Of a stretch of DNA of 64,000 bases, positions 1 through 8,813 are shown piece after piece; within the stretch, counting starts at the first letter, position 1, and each line of letters starts with the position of its first letter. This DNA comes from Hominifimenecus microfluidus (GTDB lineage: Bacteria; Bacillota; Clostridia; Lachnospirales; Lachnospiraceae). The notes under the pieces were generated by a model. It was given only the letters and a program-made list of their open reading frames with translations. It searched no databases and was not told the DNA's origin. The translations under genes were made by a program, and so were the position numbers. The stretch is taken from NCBI GenBank assembly GCA_020687485.1, contig JAJEQR010000002.1, positions 57,450-121,449 on the forward strand, given 5' to 3'.

Positions 1-2136
1 ACGGAAGGTACGGCGCAACTCTTCCATAACGGTTTCCTTGGCCTGCTCGTATGCCTTGTCGGCATCCGCCTCTGCCTTTTTGTCATCGGCTTTGAAATCC
101 AACTTGGATCCGGCATCAGTCAGTGCCTTAGCACCAATGTTACTGGTCATAACGATGACGGTGTTCTTAAAATCAACGGTGCGACCCTGAGAATCGGTGA
201 TACGGCCATCGTCCAAAATCTGGAGCATGATGTTCCAGACATCCTCGTGCGCCTTTTCGATCTCATCGAACAGAACAACGGAATAGGGCTTGCGGCGCAC
301 CTTTTCCGTCAGCTGACCGCCTTCATCGTGACCTACATATCCGGGAGGCGAACCAACCAGACGGGACACCGTATGGCGTTCCATGTATTCGGACATATCG
401 ATTCGGATCATAGCGTTTTCGTCGCCGAACATGGCTTCTGCCAAAGACTTACACAGCTCTGTTTTACCGACGCCGGTAGGACCGAGAAACAGGAAACTGC
501 CGATAGGACGCTTGGGATCCTTCAAGCCGACACGGCCGCGGCGGATGGCACGGGCAACAGCCTTTACAGCCTCGTCCTGACCCACAACTCGCTTATGGAG
601 AATATCTTCCATATGCAGCAGGCGCTGACTCTCGTCCTCGGTAAGCCGTGTTACGGGAACACCGGTCCAGTCTGATACAACAGAGGCAATGTCCTCTTCG
701 GTCACATCACGGTGTGCTTTATTGTTATCGCGGTGCTTATTGCGCTCGGTCTCCAATTGCTTCTTATAGTCCTTTTCGGTATCCCGCAGTTTAGCGGCCT
801 TCTCAAAGTCCTGGGCGGCAATAGCGGCTTCCTTGTCTGCGGCAAGTGCGTTGAGCTTCTCTTCAAGATTTGTGAATTCTTCGGAGGGTTCTTCTTCCTC
901 TAACTCCACACGGCTGGCAGCCTCGTCCATTAGATCAATAGCTTTGTCCGGCAGGAATCGGTCGTTGATATATCGGGATGATAATTCCACCGCAGCCTTC
1001 AGGGCTTCATCGGTAATGTGCAGACCGTGGTGTTGCTCATACTTTGCCCGCAGACCCTTCAAGATCTCTAATGCAGCCTCTTGACTCGGCTCACCTACGG
1101 TAACCGGCTGGAAACGACGCTCCAGTGCGGCATCCTTCTCGATGTACTTGCGGTACTCATTCAAAGTGGTAGCACCGATAACCTGAATTTCACCGCGGCT
1201 AAGCGCAGGCTTCAAAATATTGGCGGCATCAACGGCACCCTCGGCTGAGCCTGTACCGACAAGGGTATGCAGCTCGTCGATGAAAAGGATGATGTTGCCG
1301 TCCTTTTTAGCTTCCTGCATGACCTTTTTGATACGGTCTTCAAATTCACCGCGGTATTTGGAACCGGCTACCATGCCGGTAAGATCCAAAGACAGCAACT
1401 TTTTGTCCAGCAGCTTTTCCGGAACTTTACCCGAGACAATTTTCTGAGCCAATCCCTCGGCAATGGCGGTTTTGCCGACACCGGGTTCGCCGATGAGACA
1501 AGGGTTATTCTTACTGCGACGAGACAGAATCTGAATTACTCGCTTGATCTCTTTATCACGACCAATGACAGGATCCAGTTTTCCTGTTCTGGCGTCAGCC
1601 GTCAAATCGTGGGTGAACTCCGATAGGGTCTTATTCTTGCCGCTTTCCTCGCTGTTTTCGGTACCCGAGGCGCTGCCGCCGCTTTGCGCATGGGATGCAA
1701 CGCTGACTTTCTCCATCAGTGCTATATACAGTTGGCGGGCGTCCACGCCGGCAGACCGCAGGATACGGACTGCCATATTGTTACCCTCGCGGAGAATGCC
1801 TGCCAGCAGATGCTCTGTTCCAACGTAGGCATAACCACCGCGAATGGCATCCTCCATGGCAATTTCAAGTACATGCTTTGCTCTTGGGCTCAAGCTCTGG
1901 GCAGAATTGCCATTGTCGGAAGGGCGGGAACCGGCGGTTTTACGAATCATTTCTGTCAGTAAATCATCGGTAAGACCTGCCTCCGTCAACACTGTGTGGG
2001 CAAGCCCCTCGTCCTCACGCATCAATCCAAGCAGCAGGTGTTCCGTACCCATATAACCGTGACCCAATTCACCTGCGGCCTCCTGAGCCAACTGTAAGGC
2101 TTCTTCCGCAGTGGGAGTGAATTTATTTTCATCCAT
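1..2136 (-). CDS. clpC: ClpC, AAA+ unfoldase of the ClpCP protease (C-terminus outside the window)
   Basis: The reverse-strand frame is open for 712 codons from ATG at 2136 (GAGG ribosome site about 8 nt upstream) to the window edge. It has a Clp-N repeat domain ([15 protein letters not shown]..., [10 protein letters not shown]), an AAA-1 module, a central UVR-type segment ([10 protein letters not shown]) and the AAA-2 Walker [10 protein letters not shown], followed by [15 protein letters not shown]. The frame leaves the window at ...ELRRTFR, where family members continue with PEFLNR, so roughly the last 100 residues are missing. ClpC unfolds substrates for ClpP, usually with adaptors such as McsB or MecA. 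It lies 56 nt downstream of the McsA-like gene on the same strand, a common Firmicute heat-shock arrangement, but neither ctsR nor mcsB lies between or beside them here. Confidence 0.95.
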   Translation of the reverse strand, partial: MDENKFTPTAEEALQLAQEAAGELGHGYMGTEHLLLGLMREDEGLAHTVLTEAGLTDDLLTEMIRKTAGSRPSDNGNSAQSLSPRAKHVLEIAMEDAIRGGYAYVGTEHLLAGILREGNNMAVRILRSAGVDARQLYIALMEKVSVASHAQSGGSASGTENSEESGKNKTLSEFTHDLTADARTGKLDPVIGRDKEIKRVIQILSRRSKNNPCLIGEPGVGKTAIAEGLAQKIVSGKVPEKLLDKKLLSLDLTGMVAGSKYRGEFEDRIKKVMQEAKKDGNIILFIDELHTLVGTGSAEGAVDAANILKPALSRGEIQVIGATTLNEYRKYIEKDAALERRFQPVTVGEPSQEAALEILKGLRAKYEQHHGLHITDEALKAAVELSSRYINDRFLPDKAIDLMDEAASRVELEEEEPSEEFTNLEEKLNALAADKEAAIAAQDFEKAAKLRDTEKDYKKQLETERNKHRDNNKAHRDVTEEDIASVVSDWTGVPVTRLTEDESQRLLHMEDILHKRVVGQDEAVKAVARAIRRGRVGLKDPKRPIGSFLFLGPTGVGKTELCKSLAEAMFGDENAMIRIDMSEYMERHTVSRLVGSPPGYVGHDEGGQLTEKVRRKPYSVVLFDEIEKAHEDVWNIMLQILDDGRITDSQGRTVDFKNTVIVMTSNIGAKALTDAGSKLDFKADDKKAEADADKAYEQAKETVMEELRRTFR

Positions 2137-2192
2137 AATGCAATACCTCTTTTTTCCGTGAAGTGTGTTTTCCCTTTTGATGCGTGCCTTAC

Positions 2193-2684
2193 TTAATGGC
2201 GTTCTTTCGCATCTTTTTTGGATGCCTCGGCTTCTTTATGAGCCTCCTCCAACTGGTGGATCTCGTCTCTAAGCTGGGCGGCCTGTTCAAAGTTCTCCTC
2301 GTGAATGGCCTTCTTCTGTGCCTGTTTCAATGCATTCATCTGACGCAGGTAGGAAAAACGGCTCTGCTCCTCACTGCTCATCAGATTATCCTTCTGTTCC
2401 TCCTGAACCTCCTGTACCGGAGCTGCGCCAATGGCAGGCATTGTGTCGAAGAAATCATCAAAAGGACTCTCCAGCATCCGCCCCATCAGGGACGGCATGG
2501 AGCTAAAGAAATTATCATTCCCAAAGAAGCTGTCCATCACAGATGGCCGCTGAGCAAAGAACCCCCGCGTGTAGCCTAGCTTTTCTGCACAGGCTTGGCA
2601 AAGATGGTGCTCTTCTGTTCTGCCATTGATGTTGCTGCGATATACGAAGTTAGCCTCATTTCTGCCGCAATTTTCGCATTTCAT
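2193..2684 (-). CDS. mcsA: McsA-like zinc-finger/UVR-motif protein
   Basis: A 163-residue protein with two CxxC pairs near the N-terminus (CENC, CQAC), a variable middle rich in Phe, Met and Ser, and a C-terminal UVR motif of the form [16 protein letters not shown]. McsA proteins activate the arginine kinase McsB and help control ClpC in Firmicutes. The start is ATG 2684, preceded by GGAGGG. It is the first gene of a leftward mcsA-clpC pair. As mcsB is not adjacent, the protein may act on ClpC through the UVR motif alone; that is inference. Confidence 0.85.
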   Translation of the reverse strand: MKCENCGRNEANFVYRSNINGRTEEHHLCQACAEKLGYTRGFFAQRPSVMDSFFGNDNFFSSMPSLMGRMLESPFDDFFDTMPAIGAAPVQEVQEEQKDNLMSSEEQSRFSYLRQMNALKQAQKKAIHEENFEQAAQLRDEIHQLEEAHKEAEASKKDAKERH

Positions 2685-2724
2685 TATTCATCCCTCCGTG
2701 AGACTGTTTAGTCTTTTTCAACTA

Positions 2725-2775
2725 TTTATAGTTTAAGCTTTTTCGCTTGCAACCACAAGAAACCGCTGGTACAAT
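2725..2775. promoter_or_regulatory. Divergent sigma-A-type promoters sharing a palindromic -35
   Basis: The hexamer TTGCAA at 2747-2752 is its own reverse complement. On the minus strand it is followed after 16 nt by TATAAA (2730-2725), pointing at mcsA-clpC. On the plus strand it is followed after 17 nt by TACAAT (2770-2775). One -35 box could therefore serve both directions. A short inverted repeat AGACT-GTTT-AGTCT (2701-2714) lies just downstream of the leftward -10. Confidence 0.55.
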
Positions 2776-2786
2776 AATTGAAAAGC

Positions 2787-2809
2787 GGCTTGTGTCGAAT
2801 GCACAAGCC
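2787..2809 (+). other. Hairpin with CTTGTG/CACAAG arms downstream of the rightward promoter
   Basis: GGCTTGTG and CACAAGCC form an 8-bp stem with a 7-nt loop, about 12 nt after the rightward -10. A closely similar hairpin with CGCTTGTGC/GCACAAGCG arms sits at the same place after the promoter at 5890-5918. The two loci share architecture as well as arm sequence. The remaining 200 nt up to 3022 contain no other supported feature apart from a TATAAT at 2964-2969 lacking a clear -35. Confidence 0.45.
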
Positions 2810-3021
2810 AAAGAAGGAAAAAGCAAAGAAATAAGCCTTTTACAGTAAGAAAATCCCTTTCCCATGTGCTGTGCGGATGACAAACCGCCTTTTCAATGAA
2901 TGCTATTCTGAGATTTTACGCAGATATTACACTACTTCGGTATCTGAATTAACATAAAGAATTTATAATATACAGTGATTAAGTATCAGGATAACTTAGA
3001 ATGACGAAAAGAGGGACTCTT

Positions 3022-3198
3022 ATGACTTACAAAACCATTGTGACCGACTACGCACCCAAGGCAAAGAAAATGGCAGACGAAATTGAAAAAGTAATCAATG
3101 AAAAAGCAAAAGACGGGTGGGAACCTGTGAGCTTTTCCGTGACCAATTCCTGCAAGGCGATTCTTGTGTTTCGTTTGCCGGAAGACACAGAAAAATGA
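3022..3198 (+). CDS. Small conserved-type protein (DUF4177-like)
   Basis: A 58-residue basic protein (MTYKTIVTDYAPKAKKMADE... with a central KDGWEPVSFSV and C-terminal AILVFRLPE). The KDGWEPV then beta-strand pattern resembles small DUF4177-type proteins of unknown function. ATG 3022 is preferred over ATG 3001 because GAGGG lies 6 nt upstream. A hairpin follows the stop codon. Function unknown. Confidence 0.6.
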   Translation: MTYKTIVTDYAPKAKKMADEIEKVINEKAKDGWEPVSFSVTNSCKAILVFRLPEDTEK

Positions 3199-3208
3199 TT
3201 AGGATGCA

Positions 3209-3278
3209 AAAAGCCGACACCATTTCCTGCAATTCCACCGACATTCTACCACCGGGGGATGTAGCTGTATCGGCTTTT
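3209..3278 (+). terminator. Candidate long-loop terminator hairpin
   Basis: AAAAGCCGA (3209-3217) is complementary to TCGGCTTTT (3270-3278), enclosing about 52 nt with extra internal complementarity. The right arm ends in a T run. It lies between the small gene at 3022 and the HTH gene at 3320. Confidence 0.4.
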
Positions 3279-3319
3279 GCCCTATACTCAAAGCATCTTC
3301 AATATAGGAGGCAATCCAA

Positions 3320-3784
3320 ATGAATCAAGCAGCTATCGGAAGTTACATCGCAAAGAAGCGCAGAGAGAAAAATCTGACGCAGGAACAATTGGCGGAAACG
3401 CTCGGCGTGTCCAATAAAACGATTTCCAAATGGGAGAACGGCAAGTGTATGCCGGATTACAGCATCATCGAGCAGCTCTGCAAAGAGCTTTCCGTTACAC
3501 TTTCCGAACTGATGGACGGCGAGGATGCGGCGGAGGACAGCGTTCGTGTCTATGACGATGAGCAGATCCTCGACCTGTTGCGCCGTATGCAGGAGTTGGA
3601 ACGGCAGAAAAACATATTGTACGGAATCATTCTTATTGTTCTCGGTATAGCCTGCAACGCTATGTCAAATACGGTGGGTGGATCTCATGTGCAGGAGTTC
3701 ATATCCGGTCTCTTGATTGGCTTGTCCGTTGCGGAAGTTTTAGCCGGAATCGTTGTCGTCGGAAAGAGTGTACTGAAACGCTAA
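3320..3784 (+). CDS. XRE-family regulator with C-terminal membrane segments
   Basis: A 154-residue protein. Residues about 8-62 are a Cro/C1-type HTH (KNLTQEQLAETLGVSNKTISKWENGKCMPD). A linker rich in Asp and Glu follows, and two hydrophobic helices occupy residues about 95-150 (NILYGIILIVLGIA; FISGLLIGLSVAEVLAGIVVV). AGGAGG lies 7 nt before the ATG. Membrane-tethered XRE regulators are widespread in Firmicutes and usually act on neighbouring transport or stress genes; no target is evident. It ends at a bidirectional terminator shared with the convergent DUF6282 gene. Confidence 0.75.
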   Translation: MNQAAIGSYIAKKRREKNLTQEQLAETLGVSNKTISKWENGKCMPDYSIIEQLCKELSVTLSELMDGEDAAEDSVRVYDDEQILDLLRRMQELERQKNILYGIILIVLGIACNAMSNTVGGSHVQEFISGLLIGLSVAEVLAGIVVVGKSVLKR

Positions 3785-3790
3785 CCCCAA

Positions 3791-3836
3791 AAAGACACAT
3801 CGCCTGCTTGTGATTTGAGCAAGGCAATGTGTCTTT
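3791..3836. terminator. Bidirectional terminator between convergent genes
   Basis: AAAGACACAT (3791-3800) pairs with ATGTGTCTTT (3827-3836). A and T tracts on both sides suit both strands. It separates the XRE gene (+) from the DUF6282 gene (-). Confidence 0.7.
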
Positions 3837-3840
3837 CATT

Positions 3841-4710
3841 TTAGTCAAGTGCATCCGTAAGCCCCAAGAGCCGTGCGGGAGTAGTCTCTGTCATGGCTCG
3901 CAATTCATCCCGGCTGACATTGTGATCGGCCATAAACTGCAGATACTGCCGCATGGATTCCTCCCACGGCGGCGTTGCGGGATTGCCGCAGCCGGTGGAC
4001 AGGATCGAGTTCTCTGCGCCGAGCTTCCGTATGGCTTTAAGGTTACGCTCTGCATTGCTGATCCACTGACCGTTTTTCAGCGGCTGCATAAAGCAACGCT
4101 CCAAAATGACATTGTAATCTGAAATCAGTTCTTGTTGGTCTTCAAGACTCATATCCACGACCCAATATTCCGGATGGGTGATCACGATCTTTTGTACGCC
4201 GATGTTGCGGGCGCTGTCTACGACACAGCGGATTTCCTCCGGAGAAATATGACCGGTAGCAAGAACGGCGTCATACTCCTTGATAAGCGTGAAAATGCGG
4301 CGCAACTCCGGAAGCGGTACACCTCGGTCATTCGTCATGCGAATACCGCCGCTTCTGCCGTGCTTGTGGCAGTCATTTTCCGCGTCCACTGTCGGCAGCC
4401 AAATGATCTTGGCGCCCATTTCAAGGGCGGTTTGTACCGCTTTGGGATTCAGTCCGCCCGTCTCATAATTTAGAACCAATCCGCCGTACATGACAAATGA
4501 ATTGCTGTCAAATGCCGTTCGGTTATAGGCGTTGCACAGCGCCGCACGCGCCACAGTAGAGCAATGGTGTCCTTTGATGACGATCGCTCTTGCTCCAGCA
4601 TGAACGGCAGCGGCTGTCAGCTCCAAGTCGTTATAAGTGCGCTGACAAATATCCGGCGCCGTATGAACATGCATATCAATGACGCCATTGAGTGAAATCG
4701 CTTGCTTCAT
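3841..4710 (-). CDS. DUF6282-type amidohydrolase/PHP-like protein
   Basis: A 289-residue protein opening with GVIDMHVHTAPDI, the HxH-type metal-binding start of amidohydrolase and PHP-like barrels. Later it has VIKGHH, ATGHIS and ITHPEYW, which supply further likely metal-ligand histidines. This matches the DUF6282 pattern; substrate unknown. The start is ATG 4710 with GAGG about 8 nt upstream. It appears monocistronic, between the terminator at 3791-3836 and the hsp20 terminator. Confidence 0.75.
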   Translation of the reverse strand: MKQAISLNGVIDMHVHTAPDICQRTYNDLELTAAAVHAGARAIVIKGHHCSTVARAALCNAYNRTAFDSNSFVMYGGLVLNYETGGLNPKAVQTALEMGAKIIWLPTVDAENDCHKHGRSGGIRMTNDRGVPLPELRRIFTLIKEYDAVLATGHISPEEIRCVVDSARNIGVQKIVITHPEYWVVDMSLEDQQELISDYNVILERCFMQPLKNGQWISNAERNLKAIRKLGAENSILSTGCGNPATPPWEESMRQYLQFMADHNVSRDELRAMTETTPARLLGLTDALD

Positions 4711-4729
4711 TTTATCGCCTCATGAAAAA

Positions 4730-4760
4730 GCCTGCCGTCTGCACAACGCAGGCGGCAGGC
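4730..4760 (-). terminator. Rho-independent terminator of hsp20
   Basis: GCCTGCCGTCTGC (4730-4742) pairs with GCAGGCGGCAGGC (4748-4760), 13 bp with one wobble and a 5-nt loop. On the minus strand it is followed by a run of five T. Confidence 0.8.
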
Positions 4761-4775
4761 CTTGGTTAGAACATA

Positions 4776-5210
4776 TTATTCAATCGTAATGGCGGTGCTG
4801 ACAGGAGACTTTTTGATGTCCTCCTTCGGAACCAGCACAGTCAGAACGCCGGACTCATACTTTGCCTTGATGTCCTCAGGCTTCACATCGCCGACATAGA
4901 AGCTACGGGAGCAGGAACCGGCATAGCGCTCCTGGCGCAGGATGCGTCCCTTCTTGTCTTCCTCGTCCTTGTCCAGACCCTTCTCGGCGCTGATGGTCAG
5001 ATAACCATCCTTAAGGTCAAGGCTGATCTCGTCCTTCTTGAAGCCGGGCAGATCAATCGCCAGACGATAAGCCTTTGCATCATCCGTCTCACGGATATCG
5101 GTCTTCATCAGGTTTCTGCCGTTCTTACCGAACAGCGGGTTGTGAGAACCAAAGAAGCCGTTCTCAAGGAAATCATCGAACATATTTTCACCATACACTA
5201 CGGGCAGCAT
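4776..5210 (-). CDS. Hsp20/alpha-crystallin small heat-shock protein
   Basis: A 144-residue protein with an alpha-crystallin domain at residues about 38-135. It has AYRLAIDLPGFKKDEISLDL, the strand DGYLTISAEK, SRSFYVG, and YESGVLTVLVPK with the conserved A/G-x-L pattern, plus a short Phe-rich N-terminal arm (MFDDFLENGFFG). These ATP-independent holdases bind unfolding proteins. GGAGG lies close to ATG 5210, and a strong terminator follows. The AT-rich 5' region probably holds the promoter, but no clear consensus pair could be assigned. Confidence 0.92.
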   Translation of the reverse strand: MLPVVYGENMFDDFLENGFFGSHNPLFGKNGRNLMKTDIRETDDAKAYRLAIDLPGFKKDEISLDLKDGYLTISAEKGLDKDEEDKKGRILRQERYAGSCSRSFYVGDVKPEDIKAKYESGVLTVLVPKEDIKKSPVSTAITIE

Positions 5211-5297
5211 AATAATTCCTCCATTCGATTTGATAATTATTATCTATATACTATATAAAAGCTTTGCCTTGCAGAAGATACTGCAGTCAAGCATTGC

Positions 5298-5831
5298 TTA
5301 CTTGCTTCGCGGGATGCAGGCATAAACGATGGAACTGATGCCCTCCAGCAGGAATGCCAGTCCAACCGTCAGACCGATCGCCGCAACACTCACCCACGGA
5401 TCCATCATACAGATGAATCCGGCAACCATCAGAATGATACCGATGGTTAAAATCCACCCCCAACCGCGAACACCAAAGGCTCGCAAATCAAACGCACTGA
5501 CGAAGCGCGAGATACCGGAAAACAGCAGCCACAATGTAAACAGGAAAGGAAGCGACATCATTGTAAACCACTGATTGAATAGCAGGAACAGGGACAGGAT
5601 CACCGTCAGCACGCCGTCCAGCAGCAGCCAACCGGAACCGAACAACAAGCCGCTTGTCGTGGCAAAGACAACGATCTCAATCACGCCGGAAAGTAGCATG
5701 AAGATGCCGACCATTACGCCTGCGGTCATTGCTGCAATGTCCTGATTGCACAAACAGTAGATGCCAGCCACAATCAAAAGCACACCTGCTATAATGTTTA
5801 GAACTTTCATGGATTTTGAAGCCATCATCAT
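5298..5831 (-). CDS. HdeD/DUF308-family membrane protein
   Basis: About 177 residues forming six hydrophobic helices in repeated pairs (VLNIIAGVLLIVAGIYCL; MTAGVMVGIFMLLSGVIEI; LLLDGVLTVILSLFLLF; LLFSGISRFVSA; ILTIGIILMVAGFICMM; LAFLLEGISSIVYA). The repeating GhhhhxGhhxh pattern is that of HdeD/DUF308 proteins, linked to acid stress in enterobacteria but of unknown role here. The start at ATG 5831 is inferred from a purine-rich stretch upstream; the frame is open further, to 5861. It diverges from the PucR-type regulator and shares its promoter region. Confidence 0.8.
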   Translation of the reverse strand: MMMASKSMKVLNIIAGVLLIVAGIYCLCNQDIAAMTAGVMVGIFMLLSGVIEIVVFATTSGLLFGSGWLLLDGVLTVILSLFLLFNQWFTMMSLPFLFTLWLLFSGISRFVSAFDLRAFGVRGWGWILTIGIILMVAGFICMMDPWVSVAAIGLTVGLAFLLEGISSIVYACIPRSK

Positions 5832-5872
5832 TTGCACCAGCCTTTCATTTCCTTTTCTCAATTTCTGACCAT

Positions 5873-5918
5873 ATTATAGTGCTCTCTACTTGAAACAGCA
5901 ACGGACCGGCAGTATAAT
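5873..5918. promoter_or_regulatory. Overlapping divergent promoters
   Basis: Plus strand: TTGAAA (5890-5895), 17 nt, TATAAT (5913-5918), toward the PucR-type gene. Minus strand: TTGCTG (5901-5896), 17 nt, TATAAT (5878-5873), toward the HdeD-like gene. The two -35 boxes abut, so polymerase probably cannot occupy both at once. Confidence 0.7.
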
Positions 5919-5929
5919 AAAGAAAAAAC

Positions 5930-5952
5930 CGCTTGTGCTTTCCGCACAAGCG
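5930..5952 (+). other. 5'UTR hairpin next to the ribosome site of the PucR-type gene
   Basis: CGCTTGTGC and GCACAAGCG form a 9-bp perfect stem with a 5-nt loop. It ends immediately before the AAGGAG ribosome site (5953-5958) of the gene at 5967. The arms resemble those of the hairpin at 2787-2809. Confidence 0.55.
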
Positions 5953-5966
5953 AAGGAGCTGAGACG

Positions 5967-7205
5967 ATGGAAAATGAACGGCAAAAGCGCTATAGTACAG
6001 ATGTACTTTTGGCAGAGTTTTTTGCACAGGACGATTTGAAAGCATTGGCGGTTGATGCTGGCGCGCTGCTGGAATGTCCACTTCTGGTACTGGACGATAC
6101 TTTTCATGTTACGGCGCATCACCGACCGCTCGGTTTTACCGATCCGCTTTTTCAGGAGACAGTTCGGCAGGGGCAGATCACCTATGAAGCCGGTGCGGTT
6201 ATCAGCCAGAGTGATGCGCTGTCTGCCGGGAAAGCAGACTATGTGAAGCTGGACGGCAGTGAATACCGACGCCGTTTTGCGCCGCTTATCAGCTCCGGCG
6301 TGCGGCTGGGTTATCTTATTTGTGTAGATATAGATGACCATCTGCAAAACATCCCACCGGAAACATGGAATACGGTCGAGCAGGTTTTGGCAAAGCAGGC
6401 GTTCATCGAAACCAGCAGACATGATAAGCCATTCGAAACGGCAGAGGATATTCTGATGCACCTTTTAGATGGCGGGTTTTCCTCTGCACCGTATTTTTAC
6501 TTGCAGACATCAGGCACTTATCTTGCGGATTTTCACCCCACAGGTTTTGCTCTGATCGATCTGACGGCCTATCACAATGAATATCTTGGAAAGCGGCATC
6601 TGAAGGATGAACTCAGGGCAAGATTCCCACAGTCTCATTCGTTTCTCTATCGAGGAGATATATTTTTGTTCTTGCATGGGACGAAAGACTTCAATGGCTT
6701 TTCTGCTTTGGCGGAGGAGTTCCGGTTAAAAGTGGTAATGTCGGATGGACTTTGCGACCTGTTTGAGCTGCCTGCCCTCTACCGCACAGCCCATGAAGCG
6801 CTGGAGCTGATGATGGATTATCGCTTTCACGGCGGAAGCGTCTGTATGGTAGCGCAGCTCCGCACACCGCTTTTGCTGAAGAATATAGAGGGGCGCAGTG
6901 ATTTGATTGCGAAAGAGATCCGGGCGCTGGCTGCACATGATAGAGAGAATGACACACAGTATTGCGAAACGCTCTATCACTATCTGACCTGCTGCCGATC
7001 GCTAAAAAAGACCTGTGACGCTCTTTTCACACATCGTAATACGGTGCTTTACCGCATTCACAGGATGCAGGATGATTTTCTTATCCCATTGGATGATTCG
7101 GCTGTACACGCCGACTTGCTACTCGGTGTGTCTCTGCTTCTGTTTGAAGAAAAGGGTCCCGATTTCTTTCTGCATACGATGAACAAAGCCGAGAGTGAGG
7201 AATAA
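5967..7205 (+). CDS. PucR/CdaR-type transcriptional regulator
   Basis: A 412-residue protein. The N-terminal half looks like a ligand-sensing region. The C-terminus has the HTH_30 pattern of PucR/CdaR regulators (residues about 330-390: YHYLTCCRSLKKTCDALF then HRNTVLYRIHRMQDDF). The AAGGAG site is 8 nt from ATG 5967. Such regulators usually respond to small metabolites and control catabolic genes. It diverges from the HdeD-like gene and is followed at 5 nt by a 44-codon ORF. Its target is not evident. Confidence 0.75.
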   Translation: MENERQKRYSTDVLLAEFFAQDDLKALAVDAGALLECPLLVLDDTFHVTAHHRPLGFTDPLFQETVRQGQITYEAGAVISQSDALSAGKADYVKLDGSEYRRRFAPLISSGVRLGYLICVDIDDHLQNIPPETWNTVEQVLAKQAFIETSRHDKPFETAEDILMHLLDGGFSSAPYFYLQTSGTYLADFHPTGFALIDLTAYHNEYLGKRHLKDELRARFPQSHSFLYRGDIFLFLHGTKDFNGFSALAEEFRLKVVMSDGLCDLFELPALYRTAHEALELMMDYRFHGGSVCMVAQLRTPLLLKNIEGRSDLIAKEIRALAAHDRENDTQYCETLYHYLTCCRSLKKTCDALFTHRNTVLYRIHRMQDDFLIPLDDSAVHADLLLGVSLLLFEEKGPDFFLHTMNKAESEE

Positions 7206-7210
7206 CTGAT

Positions 7211-7345
7211 ATGAAAGAAAATAGAAAGCTATTAAAAGAAGTGCTCAAGGACATCCGTCATGATATGACCGATGAAGAGGTATTTGACTGCGCTGATATA
7301 TGCGCTGTGGAGAAATGTGTCGCTCCAAGACACACGAAAGTATGA
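7211..7345 (+). CDS. Possible 44-residue protein after the PucR-type gene
   Basis: A short frame MKENRKLLKEVLKDIRHDMT... ending HTKV, with GAGGAA 9 nt upstream. Composition is coding-like (charged N-terminus, Cys-containing C-terminus) but no family is recognised. It could be a truncated remnant, since the next 450 nt hold decayed coding sequence. Confidence 0.35.
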   Translation: MKENRKLLKEVLKDIRHDMTDEEVFDCADICAVEKCVAPRHTKV

Positions 7346-7518
7346 TATGACGACGAATTTTTGATTTTTCTTCAATTTTTTCTATTAGTTGATATTGATT
7401 TTTGTCCATCCAAATGCTATAATGTTTTTGAATATAGCAGACAGGCTCTCACATAGAGTGGCAAACTCTGCAAAAAATATTGACATATTTTTTGAAATCG
7501 GCGTATTGATGTGGACTC

Positions 7519-7786
7519 TCCACCCCGTACATTTACCAGTGCTACAGAGATTTGCCTGCACTTATGACGGATGCGTATCTGAGAGCGGATATGGAAGTTG
7601 CAAATCTAATGCATGTTGTGCGTAATCTGCATTAACAAACGCAACGAATCGGAAGAAGCGTCGTGGGTAATTTGGAGCCTATACTGGGAATATTTAATGA
7701 TTGATCCCGACAAAACTATTTTCAGCTGGCGTTATTATTTATCCGGTTTCTTTGGAACGGATGTGCAAGAATTTCGGAAGATGTAA
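7519..7786 (+). pseudogene. Decayed gene remnant, two overlapping frames
   Basis: One frame reads STPYIYQCYRDLPALMTDAY... and stops at 7635. A second, overlapping frame (7613-7786) continues with ESEEASWVIWSLYWEYLMI and ends LSGFFGTDVQEFRKM. Both stretches are protein-like, and together they suggest one gene broken by a frameshift and lacking its 5' end. The segment 7346-7518 is AT-rich with nothing else supported. No family recognised. Confidence 0.35.
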
Positions 7787-7863
7787 TTGGATCGAACGTT
7801 TTCTGGCCCTATTTGCGGTGTTTCCTGATTTTTTAAAACTTATCCCAAAAAGGAGAAAATATC

Positions 7864-8580
7864 ATGAGCAAAATGAATAAGAAGCTTCCAGCGCTGTTTC
7901 TGGCACTTGTTCTGGTGCTGGGTATGACGGCCTGCGGCGGCAAGGCCACGGATGGCACGACCGGCAGTACGGACAACACTGTGACCGCAGAAGAGGAAGA
8001 TCACAAGACGCAGAACACCAAGGTTGACCCTAATTCCCCAATCACCGAAGAAATGCTTCGCAACCATGCAGTCGCTCCGGCAGAAGACTTCACCTATGAT
8101 GTAGAGGATGATGGTATCAAAATCAGAAGCTATACGGGCAGCGATACCGTTGTTGTCATCCCTGAAGAGATTGAGGGCAAGCCGGTTACGGGTTTCTATG
8201 ATTACGTTTTTGCCAACAATAACCCTGTGCGTGCGGTATTGATCCCGGAAAGCGTAAAAGAATTAGAAGAAGTATTTACGAACAATGAATCAGTGGAACT
8301 TGTAATCTGTGAGGGTGTAACCGTATTCAGAGGACTGACTTTTGGGAATTGCTCTAACCTGCGTCAAGTCATTCTCGGCGAGAATGTGCAGGAATTAGTA
8401 GGTATTGGTACATTTACCAACTGCTGCCGGTTAATGGAACTCCACTTTACAGATGCACTAACCAGTATTGATGACGAAGAAAATTTTTACGGTTGCGACA
8501 ACCTCACCATCTACGGTCCGGCAGACAGCTATATTGAATCCTTTGCCAAGGAGTATGGAATTCCGTTCGTAGTGGAGTAA
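7864..8580 (+). CDS. Secreted lipoprotein with BspA-like leucine-rich repeats
   Basis: A 238-residue protein. It has a lipoprotein signal (MSKMNKKLPALFLALVLVLG then lipobox MTAC), a low-complexity Gly/Thr/Ser linker, and repeats of the LRR_5/BspA type (VVVIPEEIEGKPVTGFYDYVF; AVLIPESVKELEE; CSNLRQVILGENVQ; TFTNCCRLMELHF). Probably displayed on the membrane surface as a binding module. AGGAG precedes ATG 7864. Two strong hairpins follow the stop codon. Confidence 0.8.
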   Translation: MSKMNKKLPALFLALVLVLGMTACGGKATDGTTGSTDNTVTAEEEDHKTQNTKVDPNSPITEEMLRNHAVAPAEDFTYDVEDDGIKIRSYTGSDTVVVIPEEIEGKPVTGFYDYVFANNNPVRAVLIPESVKELEEVFTNNESVELVICEGVTVFRGLTFGNCSNLRQVILGENVQELVGIGTFTNCCRLMELHFTDALTSIDDEENFYGCDNLTIYGPADSYIESFAKEYGIPFVVE

Positions 8581-8643
8581 CACATTTAAAAAGCATATTA
8601 CGTGTATCGTGCAACAAAACAAAGTGAAAATACATGTTGGAAA

Positions 8644-8676
8644 GGAGAGCCCTATTGGCGAACAATAGGGCTCTCC
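8644..8676 (+). other. Perfect 14-bp hairpin
   Basis: GGAGAGCCCTATTG (8644-8657), loop GCGAA, CAATAGGGCTCTCC (8663-8676). No long T run follows, so it may be an mRNA-stabilising or processing structure in the 3' region of the lipoprotein transcript rather than a terminator. Confidence 0.55.
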
Positions 8677-8720
8677 TTGCTGATGGAATCCAATTAAAGG
8701 TAGCAATCTGTGGACGCGAA

Positions 8721-8757
8721 AGCACCTGCGCTTCAATTTGAGCGCAGGTGCTTTTTT
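8721..8757 (+). terminator. Rho-independent terminator
   Basis: AGCACCTGCGCT pairs with AGCGCAGGTGCT across an 8-nt loop and is followed by TTTTTT. It lies between the lipoprotein gene and the convergent MerR gene. Confidence 0.85.
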
Positions 8758-8813
8758 ACTTGTCATATCTAAGAAACTCGTTACAGTGTTCCTGCTGGCG
8801 CAAGCGATACACA

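Noticed and set aside
2685..2760. CtsR operator upstream of mcsA-clpC
   Set aside because: No GGTCAAA-type tandem heptads were found; only a short AGACT/AGTCT repeat is present.
5886..6461. 191-codon minus-strand frame over the PucR-type gene start
   Set aside because: It covers two promoters and antisense of a well-supported gene. No protein family features.
7389..7625. 78-codon frame MILIFVHPN... as a real gene
   Set aside because: It lacks a ribosome site and runs across sequence where another frame (7519-7635) is more protein-like. The region is better read as decayed.
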